Translations under genes and position numbers: made by a program | Assembly (NCBI RefSeq): GCF_001426195.1 | Contig: NZ_LMRS01000034.1 | Coordinates: 62,001 to 126,000, forward strand | From: Sphingomonas sp. Leaf339 | Lineage (GTDB): Bacteria > Pseudomonadota > Alphaproteobacteria > Sphingomonadales > Sphingomonadaceae | Direction of reading: 5' to 3' | Length of the DNA stretch: 64,000 nucleotides | Part shown: piece after piece, positions 18,123-26,306 of the stretch | How positions within the stretch are numbered: position 1 is the stretch's first letter | How the letters are laid out: every line of letters starts with the position of its first letter | Notes under the pieces: model-generated | Databases searched by the model: none | The model's input: only the letters and a program-made list of their open reading frames with translations | What the model was told of the DNA's origin: nothing

Positions 18123-19946
18123 TCAGGCGTCGTCGCCCATCCTCAGCGCCGCGATGAACGCCTCCTGCGGAATGCTCACCGAGCCATATTCCCGCATCTT
18201 CGCCTTGCCCTTCTTCTGCTTCTCCAGCAGCTTCTTCTTGCGGGTCGCGTCGCCGCCGTAACATTTCGCGGTCACGTCCTTGCGCATCGCGCTGATCGTC
18301 TCGCGCGCGATCACCTTGCCGCCGATCGCCGCCTGGATCGGGATCTTGAACAGATGGCGCGGGATCAGGTCCTTCAGGCGCTCGACCATGCCGCGCCCGC
18401 GAATCTCTGCCGTGCCGCGATGGACGATCATGCTCAGCGCATCGACCGGCTCCTCGTTGACGAGGATGCTCATCTTGACGAGATCACCCTCGCGATAGCC
18501 GATCTGCGTATAATCGAAGCTGGCATAGCCCTTCGACAGCGATTTCAGCCGGTCATAGAAATCGAACACCACCTCGTTCAGCGGCAATTCGTACGTCGCC
18601 TGCGCGCGGCCGCCGACATAGGTCAGGTTCTTCTGAACGCCGCGCCGGTCCTGACACAGCTTCAGGATGCTGCCGAGATATTCGTCGGGGACATAGATCG
18701 TCGCCTGAATCCACGGCTCGCTGATCGTCGCGATCTTGTTGGGATCGGGCATGTCGGCCGGGTTGTGCAGATCGATCTGCGTGATCCCCGCCGGATCGGG
18801 ATGGGTGAACTCGATCTGGTACACCACCGACGGCGCGGTGGTGATCAAGTCCAGGTCATATTCACGCGTCAGCCGCTCCTGGATGATCTCCAGATGCAAC
18901 AGGCCCAGGAACCCGCAGCGGAAACCGAAGCCCAGTGCGGCGCTCGTCTCCATCTCGAAACTGAACGACGCGTCGTTCAGCCGCAGCTTGCTGATCGATT
19001 CGCGCAGCTTCTCGAAGTCGTTAGCGTCGACCGGGAACAGCCCGCAGAACACCACCGGCTGCACTTCCTTGAAGCCTTCCAGCGCCTGTTCCGCCGGCCG
19101 CTTCGCATCGGTCAGCGTGTCGCCGACGCGGGCCTGTGCCACATCCTTGATCTGCGCGGTGATGAAGCCGATCTCGCCCGTGCCCAGTTCCTGCAACTGC
19201 TCGATCTTGGGCCGGAAACAGCCGACGCGGTCGACCAGATGGGTGGTACCCGCCTGCATGAACTTGATCTGCTGCCCGCGCTTCAGCGCGCCGTCGATCA
19301 CGCGGATCAAGATGACGACGCCCAGATACGGGTCGTACCAGCTATCGACCAGCATCGCCTTCAGCGGCGCCGCCGCATCGCCCTTGGGCGGCGGGATGTT
19401 GGTCACGATCGCTTCCAGGATTTCGGCGATGCCGATTCCCGATTTCGCGGATGCCATCACCGCCTCGGACGCGTCGATGCCGATCACGTCCTCGATTTCC
19501 TTGCGGACCTTCTCGGGCTCGGCAGCGGGCAGGTCGATCTTGTTGATGACGGGCACGATCTCGTGATCGTGCTCGATCGACTGGTACACATTGGCCAGCG
19601 TCTGCGCCTCGACCCCCTGTGCGGCGTCCACGACCAGCAACGCGCCCTCGCACGCTGCCAGCGAGCGGCTTACCTCGTACGCGAAGTCGACATGCCCGGG
19701 CGTGTCCATCAGGTTCAGGACGTAATCCAGCCCGTCCTTCGCCTGATAGGCCAGACGCACCGTCTGGGCCTTGATGGTGATCCCCCGTTCCTTTTCAATG
19801 TCCATGTTATCAAGGACTTGCTCACTCATCTCGCGCGCCGTCAGCCCGCCCGTCTGTTGGATCAGCCGGTCGGCCAGCGTCGACTTGCCATGGTCGATAT
19901 GCGCGATGATGGAGAAGTTGCGGATGCGGTCGAGCGGGGTGGACAT
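18123..19946 (-). CDS. lepA: Translation elongation factor 4
   Basis: This 607-residue GTPase back-translocates or remodels stalled ribosomes, usually under ionic stress. Seen: the G1 region [32 protein letters not shown] (switch I), DTPGHVDF (G3), [13 protein letters not shown] (G4), EF-G-like domains and the LepA-specific C-terminal domain ending AALRMGDDA. The start ATG 19946 ([10 protein letters not shown]) was chosen for family length and a GGCAGGA upstream; the frame extends 21 codons further with no family match. Confidence 0.97.
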   Translation of the reverse strand: MSTPLDRIRNFSIIAHIDHGKSTLADRLIQQTGGLTAREMSEQVLDNMDIEKERGITIKAQTVRLAYQAKDGLDYVLNLMDTPGHVDFAYEVSRSLAACEGALLVVDAAQGVEAQTLANVYQSIEHDHEIVPVINKIDLPAAEPEKVRKEIEDVIGIDASEAVMASAKSGIGIAEILEAIVTNIPPPKGDAAAPLKAMLVDSWYDPYLGVVILIRVIDGALKRGQQIKFMQAGTTHLVDRVGCFRPKIEQLQELGTGEIGFITAQIKDVAQARVGDTLTDAKRPAEQALEGFKEVQPVVFCGLFPVDANDFEKLRESISKLRLNDASFSFEMETSAALGFGFRCGFLGLLHLEIIQERLTREYDLDLITTAPSVVYQIEFTHPDPAGITQIDLHNPADMPDPNKIATISEPWIQATIYVPDEYLGSILKLCQDRRGVQKNLTYVGGRAQATYELPLNEVVFDFYDRLKSLSKGYASFDYTQIGYREGDLVKMSILVNEEPVDALSMIVHRGTAEIRGRGMVERLKDLIPRHLFKIPIQAAIGGKVIARETISAMRKDVTAKCYGGDATRKKKLLEKQKKGKAKMREYGSVSIPQEAFIAALRMGDDA

Positions 19947-20121
19947 AATCCTGCCGCCTCTAGCAGCGGCATCGCCACCGTCAAAGGCGATAGCGGACGA
20001 CGGCCGCATTACCCGTCATCTGGTGGCAACCAACCCATGCTGTTACACGATCGAAACGGACACGACCCGTTGCCGCACGTCGGTTTGGTCCGTGGAGGGC
20101 ATCATCTTGGGGGACTGCATT

Positions 20122-21090
20122 GTGATCGTTGCGAAAGACATGTTGATGGCCGGCAGCGCGGCGATGCTGCTGCTCGCGACTCCGGCCGCGGCCCAGCGAC
20201 TCGCCAAGCCGTCAGGGACGCAGAAGACGCAGGGCGCGACGATGAGCGACGTGCCGCATTGCGCCCGCAAGCTTGGCACGATCTCGGTCGTCGATGGCGA
20301 CGATCCGCGCGGCTGGACGCAATATTCGCTGGCCTCACCCCAGAAGCTGTTGAAGGTGCTGATCCAGCGATCCGGCTGCTTCAACCTCGTCGATCGCGGT
20401 AGCGGCCTGCAAGCAGCACAGCTGGAACGCAACATCGGCAGCGACCTGGGCCTGCAACGCCGCTCCAATGTCGGCCAAGGCCAGATCAAGGCGGCCGATT
20501 ATGTGATGATCGCCGAGCTTCAGGCGGCGAACAGCAATTCGGGCGGCAGCGGCATCGGCGCCGGGATCGGCGGCCTGCTCGGCGGCCGCTTCGGCGCCGC
20601 GGTCGGCGGCATGGGCAGCAAAAAGATGGAGGCGAACACAGTCCTGTCCGTCACCAACGTCCGCACGACCGAGACGATCGCGACCACCGATGGCTATGCC
20701 GCCAAGAACAGCCTGTCTTTCGGCGGTGGCGCGGGCGGCTTTCTGGGCGCCGGTGTCGGCATTGTCGGCGGCGGATACGACAATACCGATATCGGTCGCA
20801 TCGTGACGCTGTCTTTCATCCAGGCCTATTCGAAACTGGTCAACGAACTCGGCCTCGTCCAGACGGGCGATACCGGCACGGCACAGGCGGCCCCCTCCAA
20901 GACCTTCACCGCCATGGCCCCGGTCGCGATGCGCGCCACCGCCGCGGCGACCGGTAAGACGGTCCGGATGCTGTCGCCCGGTGCGATCGTCTATCCCACG
21001 GGCACGAAGAACGGCCTGTGGTGGGAAGTCGCCGACGAGAACGACAATGTCGGCTGGGTCCTGAACACCAAGCTTACTCCCTCACAGTAA
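20122..21090 (+). CDS. CsgG/HfaB-like exported protein with C-terminal SH3 domain
   Basis: About 322 residues from GTG 20122, preceded by GGGGGA; ATG 20140 is an alternative. A signal peptide ends near ATPAAAQ. The middle resembles CsgG-type curli/holdfast secretion proteins: LLKVLIQRSGCFNLVDRGSG, a repetitive Gly-rich SGIGAGIGGLLGGRFGAAVG segment and NTDIGRIVTLSFIQAYSKLV. The last ~60 residues look like a bacterial SH3 (RMLSPGAIVYPTGTKNGLWW, VGWVLNTKL). Without the lipobox Cys of true CsgG it is not a clear pore subunit. An envelope role is inferred. Confidence 0.7.
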   Translation: MIVAKDMLMAGSAAMLLLATPAAAQRLAKPSGTQKTQGATMSDVPHCARKLGTISVVDGDDPRGWTQYSLASPQKLLKVLIQRSGCFNLVDRGSGLQAAQLERNIGSDLGLQRRSNVGQGQIKAADYVMIAELQAANSNSGGSGIGAGIGGLLGGRFGAAVGGMGSKKMEANTVLSVTNVRTTETIATTDGYAAKNSLSFGGGAGGFLGAGVGIVGGGYDNTDIGRIVTLSFIQAYSKLVNELGLVQTGDTGTAQAAPSKTFTAMAPVAMRATAAATGKTVRMLSPGAIVYPTGTKNGLWWEVADENDNVGWVLNTKLTPSQ

Positions 21091-21111
21091 GAGGCGGCTA
21101 CACCCGGCGCA

Positions 21112-21645
21112 TCAAGGGTGCGTCGGGGTATCCATCATCCGCCTGATGGCAGCGACGGCATTCAGGTATCGTTGCTCCCCTTGCCCGCCGACCAGCGCCC
21201 ATCGCACGCCCCGCCGGTCCAACTCCGCCCGGCATAAGTCGAAGAACCGCTGCCTCGCTTCGACGGAACCGAACATGCGGGTGCCATCGTCCACCCACGG
21301 CAGATCGATGTCGAACAACAGATAGAGGTCGGCTGTACCGCCCCAGGCATCGAACCATGGATCGCGCCGCCGGAATAACATGTCGGCCCAGACCGCGGTC
21401 ATAAGCGGATCGGTGTCGACGATCACCGGAGTCGGTCCAGTCGCGATCGCAGCCCGAGCCAGCCGGTCATGTCCCTCTGCAATGGCGACCAGATCGGCCA
21501 TCGCAAAGTCGGTGCCGTGCGCCTCGGCATAATCCCGGCCATATTCGGCGACATAGGGCGTGCCCAGCCACGCCGCGAGCCGTGGTCCAACCGTCGATTT
21601 GCCGGTGCTTTCCGGCCCATGCAGGCAGATCGACCGGATCGTCAT
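21112..21645 (-). CDS. NadR-like ribosylnicotinamide kinase (AAA family ATPase)
   Basis: 177 residues starting MTIRSICLHGPESTGKSTVG, a P-loop of the NadR C-terminal type. Further NadR-like features: PYVAEYGRDYAEAHG, IVDTDPLMTAVWADMLF and LYLLFDIDLPWVDDGTRMF. By homology it phosphorylates nicotinamide riboside to NMN. The HTH and adenylyltransferase domains of full NadR are absent. ATG 21645 overlaps the pnuC stop by four bases (ATGA), so uptake and phosphorylation are coupled. The upstream codons in the same frame belong to the antisense of pnuC and were left out. Confidence 0.88.
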   Translation of the reverse strand: MTIRSICLHGPESTGKSTVGPRLAAWLGTPYVAEYGRDYAEAHGTDFAMADLVAIAEGHDRLARAAIATGPTPVIVDTDPLMTAVWADMLFRRRDPWFDAWGGTADLYLLFDIDLPWVDDGTRMFGSVEARQRFFDLCRAELDRRGVRWALVGGQGEQRYLNAVAAIRRMMDTPTHP

Positions 21646-22193
21646 GCCCGTCGCCGCCAATCGACCAAGCCCCATGTCGCCAGGATCAGGAAAACACCGT
21701 ACAACACTGCCGTCAGCCACAATCCCTTGACGACGTAAAGCCCGATCGATCCGACATCGACGGCGATCCACAGCACCCAATTCTCCCATTTCCGCTTTGC
21801 CATCAGCCATTGCGCGGCAATGCTGGCGGCGGCCAGCGCGGCGTCCCACCATGGCATGCTGGCATCGGTGAAACGGTGCATGCCCGTCCCCCAGATCGTG
21901 GCGGCCAGCGCGATGCCAATCAGCCAGCCGATCCGCGCTGGCCATGTCATCGTCTCGACCATCACCTGCCCCGCCGCCGCCCGGTTCCGCGTCCAGGCAA
22001 CCCAGCCATAGGCATTCACGACGACGAAGAATCCCTGCAACAGCGTGTCGCTGTACAGCCGCGCCTCGACGAACACGACGGCATAGACCGCGACCGTCGC
22101 TATCCCGAACGGGTAATTCCAGATGCTGCGGCGCACCACCAACGTCACGTTGATTACACCCAGCACAAAGGCGACAGCTTCAAGATCGTTCAC
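21642..22193 (-). CDS. pnuC: Nicotinamide riboside/mononucleotide transporter PnuC
   Basis: 183 residues, about seven membrane helices. PnuC facilitates passage of nicotinamide riboside, driven by phosphorylation inside. Characteristic blocks: RRSIWNYPFGIATVAVYAVV, YSDTLLQGFFVVVNAYGWVA and KRKWENWVLWIAVDVGSIGL with the aromatic/Asn substrate-site residues. GTG start at 22193 (VNDLEAVAF) with AGGGG upstream; longer in-frame starts add an unlikely hydrophilic segment. It is the first gene of a two-gene operon with the NadR-like kinase. Confidence 0.93.
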   Translation of the reverse strand: MNDLEAVAFVLGVINVTLVVRRSIWNYPFGIATVAVYAVVFVEARLYSDTLLQGFFVVVNAYGWVAWTRNRAAAGQVMVETMTWPARIGWLIGIALAATIWGTGMHRFTDASMPWWDAALAAASIAAQWLMAKRKWENWVLWIAVDVGSIGLYVVKGLWLTAVLYGVFLILATWGLVDWRRRA

Positions 22194-22353
22194 GCGCCCG
22201 CCCCTACTGCCTACACCCGGCAATACCAATGGCCCGCCGCGCGATACGCAAAACCGCAGCGATCCATGAAGACGCTTGCGTCAGTCGGGACCGCTAGGTA
22301 TAGGCGCGCCTCCAAGCACGGCCGGCCTTTTCGAAGCGCCTGTCGCACTCCGT

Positions 22354-22430
22354 CGGGGAGTAGCTCAGCCTGGTAGAGCACTGTCTTCGGGAGGCAGGGG
22401 CCGGAGGTTCGAATCCTCTCTTCCCGACCA
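22354..22430 (+). tRNA. tRNA-Pro (anticodon CGG)
   Basis: A full cloverleaf can be drawn: acceptor CGGGGAG/CTTCCCG, D arm GCTC...GAGC, anticodon stem CTGTC/GGCAG around loop TTCGGGA (anticodon CGG), T arm GGAGG-TTCGAAT-CCTCT, discriminator A and encoded CCA at 22428-22430. It reads the CCG proline codon. Confidence 0.96.
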
Positions 22431-22440
22431 CATTATCATA

Positions 22441-22800
22441 TCATTTGGTGGAACCGATCCCGTCTTGGCCGGATCGTCCGAGGTCTGCGAACCAGTCCGC
22501 GTAGGGCGTGTTGCGCGCCATATGACGGTTGAGGTCGGGGGCACCGTCCTGCCACCATACCGGCCCGCGCTCGCCCAGCGCCCGCTTTGCTTCATCGACG
22601 GCTGCGCGGGCGGATCGTTCGGCAAGCAGGGTTTCTGCGCGCTTGGCGATCCCGACCGCACGCCGGGCGCGCATCAGTTCGTCAACCAACCGCTGTCGTT
22701 CTACATCCGAGAGGCTGGGATCAGCCATCCGCCACAACCGTCCGCGCACCACGAAATAGCGGCCGTCCGGTGTCACCGGATGACCACTAGCGCCCTGCAT
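22441..22800 (-). CDS. Conserved hypothetical protein
   Basis: 119 residues from ATG 22800. It begins MQGASGHPVTPDGRYFVVRG and continues RLWRMADPSLSDVERQRLVD, with a helical middle rich in Arg/Ala and a C-terminal WWQDGAPDLNRHMARNTPYA motif. Similar proteins with the PDGRYFVVRGRLWR core are common in Proteobacteria, but I know of no assigned function. It starts 5 nt after the stop of the exonuclease gene, so the two are likely cotranscribed, and it ends only 10 nt from the 3' end of the convergent tRNA-Pro. Confidence 0.82.
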   Translation of the reverse strand: MQGASGHPVTPDGRYFVVRGRLWRMADPSLSDVERQRLVDELMRARRAVGIAKRAETLLAERSARAAVDEAKRALGERGPVWWQDGAPDLNRHMARNTPYADWFADLGRSGQDGIGSTK

Positions 22801-22804
22801 GCTG

Positions 22805-23368
22805 TTAGCCGGCAACCGACAGTTCCTTCGCCAGCGTGCGGGCGGCCTGCCCCACCGCCAGCCAGCATTGACGTTCGTCTTCGGCATCGGCCAAGGCGCG
22901 ATGCGCGGGGGTCTGGCCGGGTGCACGGACATTGGTCATCGCAAGCAGATCGCCGACCGTCGCGGTCAGCCGGTCCGCCGGCACGACCGGCGCGAGGATC
23001 GCGGTCGCGCATTCGCGCTGGGCATCATCGCTGTCGCGTAGGCGCAAGGTGTGGCGATCGAACCCGGCCGCGCGAAGCAGAGCGCTGAGCCATTTGCCAT
23101 CCCAAGACGGCGCGCTCGCCAACAGATCATGCCCCGTCAGTTCCGCTACCATCCGCCGGGCGACCACATCGTGAGCGGTCCCTTCACGCACCAACCGATC
23201 ACGCGGAATATGATGAATCGCCTCGGCCGTATCATCCCAATCAGTCCAAGACGGTGCTGGATGGATAAGATGCGCCTCGGACCGACCGTCTTCGAACACC
23301 CAGGCCACCTCGATCGGTACACCACGTTTTCCGAGTGACGAGGCTTCGAAGTCGATGAACACCAGCAT
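22805..23368 (-). CDS. DEDDh-type 3'-5' exonuclease
   Basis: 187 residues from ATG 23368. The exonuclease superfamily residues are visible: FIDFEASS (Asp and Glu of motif I), AIHHIPRDRL, a middle Asp in GHDLLASAPSWDGKWL (motif II), and the HRALADAEDE block (motif III His-x4-Asp). This is the DnaQ/RNase T fold acting on DNA or RNA 3' ends. Length suits a stand-alone nuclease. The specific substrate is unknown; the polymerase epsilon subunit is less likely given size and motif I. It leads a two-gene unit with the downstream hypothetical gene. Confidence 0.85.
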   Translation of the reverse strand: MLVFIDFEASSLGKRGVPIEVAWVFEDGRSEAHLIHPAPSWTDWDDTAEAIHHIPRDRLVREGTAHDVVARRMVAELTGHDLLASAPSWDGKWLSALLRAAGFDRHTLRLRDSDDAQRECATAILAPVVPADRLTATVGDLLAMTNVRAPGQTPAHRALADAEDERQCWLAVGQAARTLAKELSVAG

Positions 23369-23740
23369 CGTGCCACAATGCAATGGACGGCGGAACGACC
23401 CGATCCGATCCCGATGAGCCGTCATATGCCCATCAAGGCACCGTCGCTTTGGTCGCGGCAGAGCGCGCCAGTGGGTGCCGACCGACAACTCCTTGGCGCG
23501 CGGCGACTTCACCGATCCTGACGAGATCGAGCATCGACGGACCCTTCACCACCGGCAGTTCGGCGCCGGCAGTTCGGCGCCGTCGGCATCATGGCAATGA
23601 TGATGGATCAAGGCGTTCTTAACCCGCGACGTGCATGATGACGATCGATGCATGACCTGCGCGCCGGTTTGCTGTAGCGCCATGCGCGGTCAAGCGTCGG
23701 CGCAGCGGCCGTTTCGTCAGAACTTTCTAGGACGCACCTG
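23369..23740. other. Intergenic gap with a 14-bp tandem duplication
   Basis: These 372 bp lie between divergent genes and hold both promoters. CCGGCAGTTCGGCG is repeated exactly at 23552-23565 and 23566-23579. No supported gene: the open frames here have no ribosome binding site or recognisable family. Confidence 0.5.
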
Positions 23741-25285
23741 TTGTATCTGATCAAAGCAGCATTGTTCCTGGGTTTTGCCTCGATGGCGGGGCTGGTCCTG
23801 TTTTTCGTGTGCGCGAACAAGTCGATCGGGCGCGAATTCCGTAACAAGCTGATGATGGTGCTGGCCTATGGCATCCTCGTCTCGTTCTTCAGTCCCACGC
23901 CGCTGATCTGCAACCTGCTGGCGTTCCTCACGGTGCCGCTGTTCGCCCGCAAGCGGACCGAGATCGCGCCGATCTATATCTTCTCGTTTCTGATCCTGCC
24001 GGGTGTCGGCATGCCGCTGACGATCGGCGGCACCTGGCTGATGGCGGTCGACAACATCATGAGCGTGACCGCCGGCGCGGCGGTGATGGCGACGATCAAG
24101 GGCGGGGGCGGCGGTCAGCGCAGTTGGACCATACCCGGCATCTGCCTGCTCGCCATCTTCTCCGTCTATGTTCTGTCCGGCATCCGCGCGACGACCGCGA
24201 CCAATATGCTACGCGTGCTCGTCGAGCAGCTTTGCACCATCGTCCTGCCCTTTTACGCGGTGCGGCGGTCGATCCGGACCGGTGACGACGTCCGGCGCAT
24301 CTTCATCGGCATGGTTGCCGCGACGGCCGCGCTATCGTCGCTGGCAATCTATGAGGCATGGACGACATGGCCGCTATATCGTGTGATCTACGATCATTAC
24401 GGAATTACGCTGGGCAGTGGCGCGTCGGTTAAGATGCGTGGCGGCCTGTTACGCTCGCCGGGACCGTTTCCGGAGCCGACCTCATTCGCGTATTGGCTGT
24501 CGATCGGTACGTTCATCGGCATGTCGAGCAGTTGGATGTTCCGGTCGAAGATGATGTTCTGGGGGATGTGCGCGCTGCTGTTGCTGGGCATGTACGCGCC
24601 GCAATCGCGCGGCGCCTGGCTGGGCCTGATCGTCGCCTATCTGGTCTATCAGATCGGCACGGGGCAGGTTTCGAAGATGCTGAAAGGGGTCGTCGTCGCG
24701 GCCCTGTTCGGCGGCCTGGTATATGGCGCGGCCCTGACTATTCCACAGGTCGCCCAGACGCTCGGTCTGGATACGACCGGCGTCGTCAAACGCGACTATC
24801 GCCAGGATCTCTGGACGCGCGGGATCGAGGAAGCGCAGCATAATCTGTTGTTCGGCACCGACATTGGTACGGTCGTGACCAGCCTCGCCGATATGAAACA
24901 GGGTGAGGGCATCGTCGATTTCGTGAACACCTATCTCTACGTGCTGCTCGTGTCGGGGCTGGTCGGCGTGATGGCGTTCGGCAGTAGCCTGTTGATCCCG
25001 ATCGGCGTGTTGTGGAAACGGGCCAAGATGCTGCGGCGTTACGATACCCGGCAGCTATCCGTGATCGCCGCGCTGTTGGGGTCGATCGCGGTCATGCTGG
25101 CCTTCACGTCGCTCGTCGGTCGATCGACCATGGGACTGGGCGTCATGCTCGGCATGGCCGCGGCCTTATCGAAGATGCGGCCGGCCAATCTGATGACCCA
25201 GAAAAAGCCGTCACGCCGACCAAGAAACCTCGGTGCGAACGATGCTATGCCTCAGGTCGATCCCATCCCGGCGATGGCGGGATAA
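23741..25285 (+). CDS. O-antigen ligase-like polysaccharide polymerase/ligase
   Basis: 514 residues with about 11-12 membrane helices. This family (Wzy/WaaL) joins or polymerises lipid-linked sugars in the periplasm. The SRGAWLGLIVAYLV segment is the family's conserved Arg-containing region, preceded by a large loop (GGLLRSPGPFPEPTSFAYWL) and followed by a periplasmic loop before WTRGIEEAQHNLLFGTDIGT. The C-terminal ~45 residues are basic and cytoplasmic. TTG start at 23741 with AGGACG upstream. No polysaccharide genes are adjacent, so it is an orphan. Its stop is 3 bp from the convergent pit gene. Confidence 0.8.
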   Translation: MYLIKAALFLGFASMAGLVLFFVCANKSIGREFRNKLMMVLAYGILVSFFSPTPLICNLLAFLTVPLFARKRTEIAPIYIFSFLILPGVGMPLTIGGTWLMAVDNIMSVTAGAAVMATIKGGGGGQRSWTIPGICLLAIFSVYVLSGIRATTATNMLRVLVEQLCTIVLPFYAVRRSIRTGDDVRRIFIGMVAATAALSSLAIYEAWTTWPLYRVIYDHYGITLGSGASVKMRGGLLRSPGPFPEPTSFAYWLSIGTFIGMSSSWMFRSKMMFWGMCALLLLGMYAPQSRGAWLGLIVAYLVYQIGTGQVSKMLKGVVVAALFGGLVYGAALTIPQVAQTLGLDTTGVVKRDYRQDLWTRGIEEAQHNLLFGTDIGTVVTSLADMKQGEGIVDFVNTYLYVLLVSGLVGVMAFGSSLLIPIGVLWKRAKMLRRYDTRQLSVIAALLGSIAVMLAFTSLVGRSTMGLGVMLGMAAALSKMRPANLMTQKKPSRRPRNLGANDAMPQVDPIPAMAG

Positions 25286-25288
25286 CCT

Positions 25289-26296
25289 TCAGAACCCGCC
25301 GCCGATCGCCCGCGTCGCATAATAGACGCCGGCTCCGATCAGACCAGCGGCGGGCAACGTCACGAACCATGCGATGACGATGTTTGAAGCGACATTCCAG
25401 CGGACCGCGGACACCCGCCGGGCCGCACCGACACCGACGATCGCGCCGGTGATCGTGTGCGTCGACGACACCGGGATACCCCACAACGTCGCCGCGAACA
25501 GCGTGATCGCGCCACCCGTTTCGGCGCAAAATCCCTGCGCCGGTGTCAGCCGCGTGATCTTCGACCCCATGGTGTGGACGATCCGCCAACCGCCCGACAG
25601 CGTTCCCAGCGCCATCGCCGCCTGACAGCTCAGCACGACCCAGAACGGCACGGTGAACTCGCCACCGCCCATATAGCCCTGACTGTAGAGCAACACCGCG
25701 ATGATCCCCATTGTCTTCTGCGCGTCGTTGCCGCCGTGCCCGAGAGAATAGAGCGCGGCCGAGATCAACTGCAACTTGCGGAACCGCTTGTCGACGCCGA
25801 TCGGCGTCAGCTTCAGGCTGGTCCACGCCACCACCAGCACCAGCATCAGCGCCAACAGCAACCCGATCGCGGGCGAGGCGAAGATCGCCACCACCGTCTT
25901 GATGACGCCGCCCCATACGATCGCCACCGATCCCGCCTTGGCCATGCCGGCGCCCAGCAATCCGCCGATCAGCGCGTGGCTGGACGAGGACGGGATGCCC
26001 AACACCCAGGTAATGACGTTCCAGCTGATCGCCCCCATCAGCGCGCCAAAGATCACCGCCGCGTCGATCACCTCGGCCTGAATGATGCCCTTGCCCACCG
26101 TCTGCGCGACATGGAGGCCAAAAACGGCAAAGGCGATGAAGTTGAAGAACGCCGCCCACGCTACAGCCCATTCGGGCTTCAGCACGCGCGTCGATACGAC
26201 GGTGGCGATGGAATTGGCGGCATCGTGCAGGCCGTTCAGGAAATCGAACAGCAGCGCGATACCGATCAAGCCGATCAGCAGGGGAAGCGAAATCAT
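25289..26296 (-). CDS. pit: Inorganic phosphate transporter, Pit family
   Basis: 335 residues, about ten membrane helices. The duplicated PiT signature is seen twice: FDFLNGLHDAANSIATVVST near the N-terminus and LGHGGNDAQKTMGIIAVLL in the second half, plus VSSTHTITGAIVGVGAA. It takes up metal-phosphate with protons as the low-affinity route, complementing the pst system about 8 kb away. The NUDIX-DUF47 frame lies 10 bp upstream; DUF47/Pit pairs are a standard operon. Confidence 0.95.
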   Translation of the reverse strand: MISLPLLIGLIGIALLFDFLNGLHDAANSIATVVSTRVLKPEWAVAWAAFFNFIAFAVFGLHVAQTVGKGIIQAEVIDAAVIFGALMGAISWNVITWVLGIPSSSSHALIGGLLGAGMAKAGSVAIVWGGVIKTVVAIFASPAIGLLLALMLVLVVAWTSLKLTPIGVDKRFRKLQLISAALYSLGHGGNDAQKTMGIIAVLLYSQGYMGGGEFTVPFWVVLSCQAAMALGTLSGGWRIVHTMGSKITRLTPAQGFCAETGGAITLFAATLWGIPVSSTHTITGAIVGVGAARRVSAVRWNVASNIVIAWFVTLPAAGLIGAGVYYATRAIGGGF

Positions 26297-26306
26297 GTCG
26301 GGCCTC

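Noticed and set aside
23383..23622. Short plus-strand open frame in the exonuclease/O-antigen-ligase gap
   Set aside because: No ribosome binding site, no motif, and it contains the 14-bp tandem duplication.
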